Assembly: GCA_036426205.1 (NCBI GenBank)
Contig: CM071573.1
Span: 40,816,106-40,880,105, forward strand
DNA from: Ascaphus truei
Lineage: Eukaryota > Chordata > Amphibia > Anura > Ascaphidae
Direction of reading: 5' to 3'
DNA: 64,000 nt
Of the stretch, positions 49,208 through 60,694 are shown piece by piece. The notes beneath the pieces are model-generated. The model saw nothing but the letters and a program-made list of their open reading frames with translations. It was not told where the DNA came from and ran no database searches. Every line of letters starts with the position of its first letter. Position 1 is the stretch's first letter. The translations under genes and the position numbers were made by a program.

Positions 49208-50619
49208 TAGCTTTTTTTTTTCTTCAGTTACATTTATGGCCTCGGCTATCATAACGTATAGGATTTGTGCGGATTGCTGCAGCTGAACATTGAATGGTCT
49301 GCCATGCTGTGTTCAATGATGTGTGTTGTACTGTGGCTAAGTTTTTAGTGCAGATGTAGAAATTCAAATTAATGTTATCATTGTGCTTTTTGTGAAAGGT
49401 ACACAATAAGCTGCATGTACAACCCTCCTTTTACCCCCCCCCCCCCCCAACCCAAACACCCTACCACCCACCCCCCCCCCCCCCACGTTCTAATGTGTAG
49501 AAATAATTGGGCACACATTTTTTGTGTTAGATAGCCCAGTTTCACTTTGAATGGTAAATGTTTTAGCCTTTTATCTAGTTTCTCAGCAAAAGGTACAATG
49601 TTAATTAAAAAACTATGTGGTGACATATTCAACAGTAGTGGGCATATAAAAATAATGTGTACACAGAGTTGGAGACACACCACACCTGGGTTTGATCTTC
49701 CTCTGTGTGCCACCATTACATGTTTCAATGTGTTGTCTCTCTTTGTGAGTTATCTCTATGTGTGCACACATTGTTTGTTGTCTATATGATCTGGAGTTCT
49801 CTCGCCTCTCTCTCTCTCTATATATATATATATACATATAGTATATTAGAAACCAATATACTGTTGTGTCTATTTCTGTAATTTAAGGCCTGATATGTAA
49901 ACAGGGATAGTTACTATTCTCTGACTTATTTAACGGTTTTTAATCATTACAGGGATGTAACTATGTTTGAGGGCCTATTAGGCAGCACTGTGTTATATTA
50001 GTCGTGTAACAGCAAACAAGCTCTTTTCTGACGGCAGCAAGGCCTGTAGTGTTTTCACACAATATATATGTCGTATATATAGTTCTACACTGAACCTATA
50101 GATGCAAGTACAAATGGCATATAGGATAACAAAACGTTACTAGTGTAATGTAGGATATACAAGTGTATATTGTAACCAGTACTTGACATGATAACAATCG
50201 GTAACATTAAAAGCTTCAAGGAAGGTGAAGGTAAGTATCATTGACAGTTAATCCTGCTATAAACATGAATTGGCAAGATGTGTAAGCACTTTATATATAT
50301 ATTTTTACTAAATTGTTGAATGTTCCTAATCTATAACTGCAATCACTCCCTAAATGATTATGTCCTAACACACACAAATACTATGTTTAGGCAGCCTAAG
50401 TGATGTCAGCTACGTGCTAACCATAGCAATTGTGTAATGTTTGGACCTTACTGAACAGATGATAAGACATAAATATTCTTAACATATGCTGTTCATTCAG
50501 ACGTGAACATTTCCACACCTTACACTGTACAAGGACATAGTTGAATTTTGCGAAAAACAGGTGTGATAATACAACTAATTAAATAATCACAAGGCAAAAT
50601 ACGATACTTAATGTTAAAT

Positions 50620-53600
50620 TTAACTTTTGTTTTCCTTTTGATGACGAGTCACAGGCCTGCTTGTTGTTGTCTGTTGTTGTACCCTTTACGTTTGCCACCC
50701 GACTTCAACAAAACACAACCACTTCACTATCTGTGGCACTCAGGGCACAGGTGGGATTGCAGTGCCTCGGGGGGGGGTGGGGGGGTCCAGTGATCCTTGA
50801 GAGGCAGGGGGATAGTCCAGTTATCTCGTAGGCTGAATCCTTCATTCAGGGGCAGGGGTTGTGGGACAGAGCAGTTCTGACACCAGTGCTACACAGTGCT
50901 CCAATGATGTAGCCTCCAGTCTGTTTTGTTTTTTAATTTGTTTCCAAAAACTGGGTTATTAGTATTGTTTTTGAAAACTTTCTTTTTGGTGCACTCCGTT
51001 TGTAGGTGTCGTTCCTGAGTTTCCAACAGCAGATGGCAGCGGGTGGGATGTTGAGGGGGACATGGCACGAACTTGCAGTCTAATGAAGCACAGATGGCTG
51101 GGAGAAAAACTAGCAGCATTTATTGATCCATCCCTGATGGGTAAAGTTGAATTGTTGTATATTTGCAGTCCTTCTCAACTGATTAAGCTTGGCTTAGCAT
51201 GAACAACTCCTTGCCTTATAATGTGTTATTTATTTTTGTCTAATTTTTTAGAAATTGAATGAATGAAGGATGTCTCTGGAGACTGTGACAATACTGATAG
51301 TGCCCTTCCTGATTGCTAGCATCATTATGATGCTTCCGACTGTGATATCCTGCGTGCACTGACATCAAATCAGAATGGCGACGATTTCGTGCTGGAACTA
51401 TTCTTTCTTCTGAGCTGGCTATGGCTGAGTATGGTTGTTACTTGCTGGACGGAACATTGACCTGTGTGACATTTTTACGGGGGGGGAACCGGTTCATGGC
51501 ACTTGATAAGATTTCTGTCGGTTTGGCAACATCAGGTTCTAAAATAAATCGAACAGATGATGACATGGCAATGCAAAAATGTTGAGAGTACATATAATGA
51601 TAGTTGTTATGCAATGTAACAACTCAACATATTTCCTACCGTTTTATTTTGTAACATTAAAAGTACCTGACGGAATAACTAGTTTCGTCTCAGTGGAAAT
51701 ATGAAGGAATGAAAGGTTGGTCAAAATCTCACAACAATGATTATATGATAGTTTACAGTCACACACAATAATTTATTTATTTAAACACTTCATTTTCAAG
51801 TACCATACAGTGATTGATTGACATTAGATGTCAAAGTCATTTTTTAACATTAAAACATACTAACATATCTAAATTAACATAATAGATTGTCCTGCACCTC
51901 ATACACTCACCTTTCCAAGTTAGATGAACTGGAGTGTCCCAGTGAAAGAGAAGTTTCAGTCTCAGGTGACCTGACCTCCAGGAGTCACTATAAGAACAAT
52001 AACATAAGTTGTGGTAATTGACATGTGTACATAATGCAACATTGCGTTTGTTGTATTGAGTATTTATGACTAACTAACAGCTATCACTTTAATGAAATGA
52101 AAAAGATGGTGTTTCAAATGAAAATTCTCTCCATTTTAATAACAAAGTACAATCACAGTGTACTTGGGACCTTTTTTCACTACCATACAACATGCAATGT
52201 TTATGCAGAAATGGTGTTTAAAAATAATAGTTATATTGCCCACCATTACACTGCATGTTTGGCACTAAAATCACAAAATACATGTACATGACTACCATTC
52301 ACGAACGTTACTATGATATCAATTAACTACGGAATATGGTAATGCTTATTTTTTTTTGTACCAGAAATGTCTGGATAATTACTAAAGATTCTGCAGGCCT
52401 AATGTGGCTGGCACCTCCACAACACATGCGGTGGGTCACTGCACAGATGCTACTCTCTGTGAGATAAATTGGCTGTTACTATAAGTTCTAAATTTGAGTG
52501 AATGTGTTGATGGTTTTAGTTTTTAAACATAGTTGGTTAGTGTGTGAAATAGTACATAGTTACCATTTAACGGAATGAATTGTTAACTTATGTTTGTATG
52601 TTAGGGACGTTTTAAGAACGGTAGTCCCTCCCCCAAATGTCACATCACCCTCTACATTTCAATTAATTGAACGCAAGAAAATGGGTGGACACAAAGTTGC
52701 CTAAAATAGCCCTGTTACTTTGCTGTGTGCAAAATCACCCACCCCCTGTTTCAACTGTATGCAGTGATGACATTAATACGACCTGCTTTAACACAATGGT
52801 AGATGAGCGAAATACGTAGTGTAACTGTGCTACCTAAGAACACATACATAACAACTACAACCTGTCCCCTAATTATGCTCTCTTATATGACATGAAGACG
52901 AAACTAGCGGACCTTTTATGAAACATAATCAAAAGTGTGGTTAGTGACACGTGAGTTGTTCCCCTAGACGCTATATGTTGGATGCCATGATTTAAAGACG
53001 CAGTTATGTGGTGTTTGTAGTTGTAACATAATTGACCAGGAATGTAAAATAATATTGTGTAGTTTACTGCAAACAGTACATATGAAATGTTGCCTTCATT
53101 GGATGCTCTTAGACAAGGTGTGCAACCACTGTCATTCCCCATATCGGCCAGCATACAGCGCTTCCACTGCAGCAAAGGGATTGTGGGAATGACCATGCAA
53201 ATGAGCCTCAGGCGACGATATAAGACATTTTGTGCCTTTAGTAGGACACCGAAAATATAACCTCATTATTGATAGATAGATATATTGAGAGAAACATATT
53301 ATACATTATATATGTAGGTATGTTTATATTGGGAAGAAAGTATAAGAGCAGCGTGGAAGAATAAACAGAAGAACTTTAACCTACGACACGGCCTACTACG
53401 TAACATTTGTACACCTTGTGGAATTTCAGAGGGAATAAACTTCCGATGTCTCTGTCACGGACAAACCTCCACTACGACGGGAGATTTTTGTCGCAGCTGC
53501 TCACTACACATCGTGTGTTAAGATGAGACGTCTGTGATGCGGCCACACCATCCAGTGCCAGAATCGAATAGCACGCGTTGTGCTTGTCATTTTTTTTTTA

Positions 53601-54425
53601 GCTACCCTCGACTGTCGTCAAATCTCTTGCCGGTACAATTGTTCGGTCCCTCACATGATTCCACTGCATCACTGCAATTAGTGATTTTGATTCCACATTT
53701 CTGTTTTGCATGCCAGAACTTCTCCGAACTGGAAATAATACAAAAGATATGACGTTAATTCTGTAATCAATTAAACGCTCAATTTCCATAAGTGTAGGTG
53801 TTCCAAAAGGATCAAACATTTGGTGTAGTGTATCGTGTAGCATAGTATTACTTGTAACATAGACATGTCAGGAAGCTTGCAGAATATTGTTAATGTTGAG
53901 TGTGCAGTAATTGAGGACTGAGTGTTCTTGTCGTTGTAAATCTGATCAAGATATGTTTGTAAAGTAGGTAACATTGCAGATATTATGGACAATATTTTGA
54001 TATGAAGACACCTCACATGACGTAGGATAATATGTATTTGAATAAATGGTGCAAAGGTCGACTTACCTACTAAATATCCATACAGATTGTCATAGTGCTC
54101 GAAGATCCCGTGGACAAGAGCTTTGTTTTCGTTGTGTCATTAACGAGGATTACGTTGTTGCTCCACACGTTTCTTCCGAGCACGTTTAGCTACAGACACT
54201 TGGTGGTGCTGACTGGACTCTCCTTCTTCCAATGGAAGAGACTCCAAAAGCTGGCCACCAGCAACAACACCACACCAGACACACCAGCACAACTGGGCCA
54301 CCAGCAGCACTCGCACTCCAGCAAACATCACTCCCCTGAACCCTACGTTCACTCCGACGCTACTCGCACGACTAGCACTATCACTCACCACCAGCATCAC
54401 TCTTCCCACGCTTTGCGGCCATACC
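50620..54425 (-). pseudogene. Harbinger Myb/SANT-like gene, copy 2
   Basis: Counterpart of 31920-34105. The start codon (ATGGCCGCAAAG, minus strand) lies near 54420, the SANT-like exon around 53420-53735, and the basic C-terminal exon ends near 50620. Introns are longer: for instance GTGAGT near 51911 leads to an acceptor near 51363 over about 550 bp, against about 50 bp in copy 1. An additional conserved-looking acceptor (CTTATAG then TGACTCCTGGAGG) is seen near 51985. Numerous one-base indels break every exon, so the frame cannot be read continuously. Confidence 0.7.
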
Positions 54426-55475
54426 TCAGCACTACAAAAAACAGAAACAAATGTAAAGCCAATCACACGAAAACACTTACACAATACAAACAAGATAAAG
54501 ATGTAAACAAAACAACAAAGGACAAAAACACTCACATATACACACAAGTCTCTCAGTCAATATGCAACATATAAATCGCCCAGCTCTGTGCGTCTCTCTC
54601 CTCTCTTCTACTCTCCCAACACACAGAGAATGATAAACAGTACACGTTGCCTTAAATATGCCACGCTACCAATACATGCCTGATTCCGCAAGAAGTTTGA
54701 TGGCGAAACTACAGCACCCCGCCATGCAACGCCGATTACAGTGTGTTATGATCGGCAAATCATCGTGCGAGTGGGCGGAATGGTTTTCGGCTTGATTCGG
54801 AAGACATTCGGTTCTTAATGCATACGAGAGGGAAATTTGCCAAAAACATGCCAAAATCGGTAAGCTTGGCGATTCTCTTTTTCGGCGCTTACTGATAAAG
54901 TCCAGTGAGGCACCAGATTCACCATATTTAATGCATGATTCTAGTTTACCTTCAATCTCGCCACTGAAAGTCAAACAGATTGTAATATACTCTGCAAATT
55001 CATTCATAATTAAATATATATTGTTGATCAGAGCGGAGATGTACTGTGAGCAAACCTCGTGCTGTCACAGTAACCTATTCATCACTCTGCTTATTTCACA
55101 TATCTTGGGTATGACTAGAGGATGAATGAACCTCGTCATATAATACACTCTGAACAGACTTATACCTTCAAAAAATAAACAGGGGTTAGTTAGTCTTTCT
55201 AGAAAGGATCATGCACTTAGATTACAGTGTCAGAGAACCTGTGTTAGATGTATATATGGCCTAATAAGGTAATATAACAACACATTGTTACACTGCCAGT
55301 CTACGTGCACCATAGAGCACAGCAATAGAAATCCCAATCACTCTGAGAAAGTAATAAACAACATATTTTTACATCTGACAGGTTACCACCGAGCATTAGT
55401 CTGTTTGTACATAGCACCCCAGTTGTACTAGCGTTGTTGTGCCAGGTCAATAAAGCAAAATGGGCATCTAGAAAT

Positions 55476-55646
55476 AGGGATGGGCAACGCCAGTCCAAGG
55501 GCATCAACAGGTCAGTTTTCAGCACAGTGGCACACATCAGGCCCAGTCGAAGACTGAGTCAGTGACTGAGCCACCTGTGCTGAAGCATGGTTCCTGAAAA
55601 CCTGACCGTTTGTGGCCCTTGAGGAATGTAGTTGCCCCCTTCCTGC
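55476..55646. mobile_element. Palindromic hAT-like miniature element, copy 2
   Basis: Counterpart of 35168-35345, with several one-base losses in both arms (for example GTCAGTTTTCAGCACAGTGG). Confidence 0.75.
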
Positions 55647-58237
55647 TCCAGGCTATTAAACCCTCAGAGTAGCATACGCTAAAGAGCCCATTTACATTGG
55701 CAACCAGGTCGCCATAAAAAGAGAAAGAAATGCAGAGATAGGGTCATGTCATGTCTGACTGGACTTGCGAGAATACGTGCTGATGGTTAAATAGAGTATA
55801 TTTATTTACAACTTATTGTACATGCACAATTGTATCTCATAAGTTTTTTCAATTGAAAGTTTCTCCTCCTAGGTGGGGCTGAGTCCTAATCGTCGTGAGT
55901 GAGATCACGCTGAGAGCTGCGCGCGTCTTCATTTACTCAGTGTTTAATATCAGGCAATGTAATCCCTTATGCTAAACATGGAATATAGTTTGCATGAATA
56001 TAGAGATGTGCTAAAGCAGCAAATACTACTCTCCCCTTTTTTTTCTTTATTTATATATTTAAGCATGTGACACTGTATAATTCTACATTCTTACCTAAGC
56101 TGACAATCAGTGGTGCAGCCTGTTAATAATCCTGATTGTGTGACAAAACAAAATGACACCTTTCAGTTTCAATCAATCCTTCATTCAGTTTTCTCAGCAG
56201 CAACAATTATCCTGATATTACTAAGGTAACATTATCTATTGTTACAGTGTTGCAGCTCAAACGCTGGGAATATTGTCTAAAAATTATCCCAAACACACCA
56301 GGACAGTGATGCAAAAGGTCTTGCCCTGCTGGGGAGGTGGGCTTAAAACCTGCTATAGAAATCAGGGGGATGCTTTCAAACTCATAAGAGTCGAATAAAT
56401 AAAGTCAGTTACTATTATTTATATATCGAACTGATTATTTAAAAAAAAAACATTATATTTCAAGTTGTGCTGCTTTAATGTCACACGGGCTGCTGTGGTC
56501 TCTCACTTTGCCAGCCAGTACCACAAACACAAGGGGGTATTCTTTATCAAAATCTCAAATGACTTGTCTAAGGTACACAACGCTCCTTCATTCCCATGCT
56601 GATCCTCCTCCTCATTCTGTGAAACACAGGTTTGTCTCACATACTGCATTCCAATGATTCCACACTCTCATAAAGACTATCTTTAGATGCTGCTTCTACG
56701 GGAAGAACGCAACTGGTTTGCTAAGGTCTCATCAAACACAGAGGTCCAATCCTTATTGTCTTCCTGTCATTTTTTGTACAACCACTGGAAATTGGCAGTG
56801 AGATTTAATGACACCACAGCTATTTATTTTTAACCTACTTTGAACAATCCAAAAAAACAGCAGATAATCCGATTAGGTGAGCTATGACAGCACAATTACA
56901 TCGTCTGGCATTATCCAGACCTGCTTTGATTTATTTGGATCAAATTAAAGCACCTGAGATAGTAATGCCGGTGCAGACAGCATGATAATCAGGGAAGGGA
57001 GATGGAAAGTTAGCATTTCTACTTAAAGATTAGGAATCAAATCCTGAGACAGGCTGATATTACAGGGTATGGTCCCAGATACATCTACTGTCCTCCAAGA
57101 TAATAAGAGCATGCTGTGGCAAAGACCAGGCCTGACTATGGGTTTATAGGAACAAGCCAGCACTGGCTATCTCTTGGGGGAATATCGGGAGAAACACATT
57201 TATCCAGTGGCTTTTATCACCCTGAAACTTATAATACAGTCCTGTACTATCTCTCAGTAAGTCTTACCACAGGTCTCAGTTGTGATCCATGCTGATCCCA
57301 TCGATTTCATGGGGAAAGTCTTTCTGAGATTCTAATCACTGTATGCAAACGACATTCCCACACTTTAATGAATATGCCCATAAATTGGATGTTTGACTGT
57401 GAAAATCAAATGATATACAGTAAAATTCTAAGTGGAACACTGTGTTCTCATTGCATTCATTTCCAGAATCCCTTGCTGCAGTGCAAGCACTATACACTAG
57501 GGATAACGGTTGAAAAGCAGGAGTTGCACTGTCTGAGGCATGTTAATGTGCTCACAAGTGATATTTTCATTTGCTAAGTGGAACATGAATTATAACGCAA
57601 AGCAAAACGTGTCTGAGACACAAAACACCACTTTGAAAGCAATGCACTTTAACAGTTGAAAGGTCCACAAGTTTTCTTAAGTTCACTCAACTAATACAAT
57701 ACGATGTATCCAGCAGTTTATTTACTAATCATAATTAATGCTAGTAAAACTTGAACCTCTCTAATAATAAAGTTCCATTTAAATAGGCAAGTCATTAAGC
57801 CGGGGATGACTATTTCTCTGCCAATAAAACCAACTACTAACAAATGGCAGCACTACAAAAAGGCAGAATATTATGAAGTTCAAGTACTTTCATGAGACTC
57901 CCATTCCATAGGAGCTTTTGTCTCCACTGTCCTCCCTTCAGGACCAGTTTAGTGCACTTAATCAGCTTATTTGGATCTAAGAGAATATCCCAAAGCAATT
58001 TTACACCTGTTGGCACATCTGGCATGACACATGTTAAAAGATCAGGCTATAGTTTCCACTTGATAGAGAAATTATACTAATCAGTTGGTTCCCAGGTGCA
58101 TGGGAAAACTGGGATCTACCATTTTATAATTTTATACAATTGAGAAATAATTGCAATATACAAATTGTACAATACTCATCCCAGCTCAGTGTGCCTACAA
58201 ATTAAGAAACAAAACATTCAGGTTAGAAGTTTTAAAC

Positions 58238-58504
58238 ATGGATTGTGAAATCGCTGAAGCAGTGCCCGATCTTCCCATTCCTTACAAATAGAATGACTCC
58301 GTTCTCCCTGCATTGCTATTTTTTCTTTCTTCACAATACCACACGGTACAATGTCTGTTTTCACCTCTCCATTTTCTTCGCTGATTTTTTCAACTGTGTA
58401 TTTTATTACTACAAAATGAACCTAAAACCTCAATGAATATGGCTGCCACGCCCCCCTCTCCAATACTAAACTCAGCAGACCTCAATTTCACCCGCCAACT
58501 TTTT
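58238..58504. repeat. 267-bp exact direct repeat, unit 1
   Basis: Identical by eye to 59060-59326. The first 37 bp also occur at 37950-37986, where copy 1 ends. It is bounded on the right by sequence beginning CGTGTTTCGAAACGCG. Confidence 0.9.
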
Positions 58505-59059
58505 CGTGTTTCGAAACGCGTAGGAAGGTATTCTGGTCATCCAGGGACACCGTAGCTGAGTCAATCCGGCGGTGACGTCAGCGGAGGAGACGCGCGAAAT
58601 CCACGCGTGTTGTTGAATGCACGAGTATTCCTGAGATCTCCCCGCACGCTCTAAGCAGACGTCCGGCACCCCACAGCAGACGGATACCCCGCTAAAGACC
58701 CCGTACCAATGCCATGTCCTACTCCAGGACGGTGATAGGATTTCGGTTTTACCTTGGTGGAGCAGCAAGGCTTCTCTCTGCTTAAATGCTGAGAAGCCCC
58801 TATCTCTTTTATTAACAGAAGATCATCCACTGGTTATTTACAGTTCATGTTTTATTTCAATTGTAGTCACAATTGTTTTAATTAATAATTGCTTCATTTT
58901 CCATCCACATGTCTTCTATTGTCTAAAGGATAATACACTATTGTGTTGTTTGTATTTCTCTTGTCTCCCTTTCTGAGCTTATATAACAGAAACCTCAGCA
59001 CAAGACTCTTGTTCCAGCCACCTATCCTCAGCGCCACAAGAGGTTTTTCTATCCATATA
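58505..59059. mobile_element. Penelope-like terminal-region fragment
   Basis: It begins GTTTCGAAACGCGTAGG, the 3' half of a hammerhead (GAA, ACGCGU, A), and continues GC-rich with GGCGGTGACGTCAGCGG, then becomes AT-rich. The 5' half of the ribozyme is missing at the boundary. It sits exactly between the two 267-bp repeats. Confidence 0.5.
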
Positions 59060-59326
59060 ATGGATTGTGAAATCGCTGAAGCAGTGCCCGATCTTCCCAT
59101 TCCTTACAAATAGAATGACTCCGTTCTCCCTGCATTGCTATTTTTTCTTTCTTCACAATACCACACGGTACAATGTCTGTTTTCACCTCTCCATTTTCTT
59201 CGCTGATTTTTTCAACTGTGTATTTTATTACTACAAAATGAACCTAAAACCTCAATGAATATGGCTGCCACGCCCCCCTCTCCAATACTAAACTCAGCAG
59301 ACCTCAATTTCACCCGCCAACTTTTT
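59060..59326. repeat. 267-bp exact direct repeat, unit 2
   Basis: See 58238-58504. After this unit the sequence runs into GCCGGCATAAAAACAAAACT, which resembles 25157-25245 of copy 1, so it joins more naturally to its right flank than unit 1 does. Confidence 0.9.
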
Positions 59327-59801
59327 GCCGGCATAAAAACAAAACTTGGGTATTGTTTCTCTAGAGACGTGTAGTAAAAGGTGTATGTGGTTTAGGTATC
59401 AAACAATACAATAATGATATACAGATAGGGTACTGTAGACGTGCGACTGCTACAAGATATCACAAAATATATATAAAATCAGGTTCTCCACTAAGGTTTA
59501 ATTAGATGCTGTAACAAATGTCCAAAGGAGGACAGGAAAGGATACCTATTTCGCTGTGGCACACTAAATCACCACATATGGATAAACGACAAATGTTCCC
59601 AGCACTCAAACGGAAAGAACAGATAGTAAATGGATCAGCCAAAAGTAAGTATTTAATGGTACACGAATGATGCAAAAAATGGTCAAACAAAGACCAAAAA
59701 GAAAGCACTATGTGCTAGCGCAGGGACAAGGACAGGAAGTGGAAAAGGGAGAGGAGAGGAAAGAAAAGGGAAAACACGGGGATTAAAAGTCCAGGCAAGG
59801 G

Positions 59802-59847
59802 GGGCAAACGTCACGTTTCGGGGTATAGGAACCCCTTCTACAGGCCC
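59802..59847 (-). ncRNA. Hammerhead-like motif, left arm
   Basis: Minus-strand order: GGGC, CTGTAGA, a GGGG/CCCC stem, GAA, ACG-TGA-CGT, TT, GCCC. Same variant core as at 38250-38294, with one extra T next to the cleavage position. Confidence 0.35.
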
Positions 59848-60308
59848 GTTCCCAGGTAGACCGTAGCACCTGGTACTTCCCTAGACCCTGCAACAATGTC
59901 CCTGGGAGATACAGTGACAAGCTATCACTGAATATCCCAACAGAATGAAGGTAGGCTGTGAGGCACACGACTCAGACCAACTAACCCTAAGTGAGTAACA
60001 GGGAAACTGGATGATAAGGGTCTGAACCTAAAAGGTATACATCAACACAATAAAGGCTATCTAAGTAGCAGTGGAGTTAGCTGGCAAAGCAGGGTGCTAA
60101 AGGGTTAATGCCCCACGCTGGAGAGCTTTGAGTCCAGTAAATGCAGGAAATGTCCAATGGCAAAAAACAGGTTGTGGCAGTAAACTCCTCCTGGTGCAGT
60201 CACATTGCTGGGTTGCCTTGTGACAAGTGATAGCTTGTCACTGTGTCTCCCAGGGATATTGTTGCAGGGTTTAGGGAAGTACCAGGTGACTACGGTCTAC
60301 CTGGGAAC

Positions 60309-60353
60309 AGGCCTGTAGAAGGGGTTCCAATACCTCGAAACGTGACGTTGCCC
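60309..60353 (+). ncRNA. Hammerhead-like motif, right arm
   Basis: CTGTAGA at 60313-60319, a stem II of AGGGG against CCTC (weakened by substitution), GAA at 60337-60339, ACG-TGA-CGT at 60340-60348, T60349, then GCC. Stem I pairs GGC with GCC. Position 6 of the core is again U in place of A. Confidence 0.35.
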
Positions 60354-60694
60354 CCCTTGCCCTGGACTTTTAACTCCCCGTGTTTTCCCTTTTCTTTCCC
60401 TCTCCCCCCTCCCTTTTCCACTTCCCTGTCCTTGTCCCTGCGCTAGCACATAGTGCTTTCTTTTTTGGTCTTTGTTTGACCATTTTTTGCATCATTCGTG
60501 TACCATTAAATACTTACTTTTGGCTGATCCATTTACTATCTGTTCTTTCCGTTTGAGTGCTGCGAACATTTGTGGTTTATTGATTATTTGGGAGGAATCA
60601 GGGTCCTCCTTGTTCCCGTCTTGCATCTATTATTTCACTTTATACAGAGTTTTGTGTGTTGTCTAATACTGTTTGTTACGCCACATATGGATAA

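Larger units (their letters stand above)
42740..54903. mobile_element. PIF/Harbinger element, long form (12.2 kb)
   Basis: It starts GGGCCTCATGCAGTAAGC after TAA (42737-42739) and ends at 54903 in a damaged terminus (CTTACTGATAAAGTCC); the right TAA is reduced. The flanks match those of the short form, so both are the same insertion. It contains a HARBI1-like transposase (+ strand, 44054-45240) and the Myb/SANT-like gene (- strand, 50620-54425), in convergent orientation with a long AT-rich middle. This is the two-gene layout expected of an autonomous Harbinger element, although both genes are broken as written. Confidence 0.85.
39002..58274. repeat. Large direct duplication, copy 2 (19.3 kb)
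   Basis: It repeats 24828-37986 in the same order and orientation. Differences are dominated by isolated one-base insertions and losses through about 57500, with few substitutions; for example AGTGCTTTTAAGTGAGATA (25391) becomes ATGCTTTTATTGAGATA (39568). It also holds sequence absent from copy 1: 43835-47778, about 48992-49207, 50217-50586, 50830-51198, 51362-51875 and 51965-52710. All of these lie inside the Harbinger element. Confidence 0.95.
59586..60680 (+). mobile_element. Snapback retroposon 3 with 14-bp target duplication
   Basis: CCACATATGGATAA lies at 59572-59585 and 60681-60694. Arms of about 345 bp at 59589-59929 and 60226-60573 are inverted copies separated by about 300 bp, and a tail of about 105 bp follows the right arm. 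A hammerhead-like motif sits in each arm in opposite orientations. Architecture and target-duplication length match the elements at 1728 and 11225. Confidence 0.75.
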
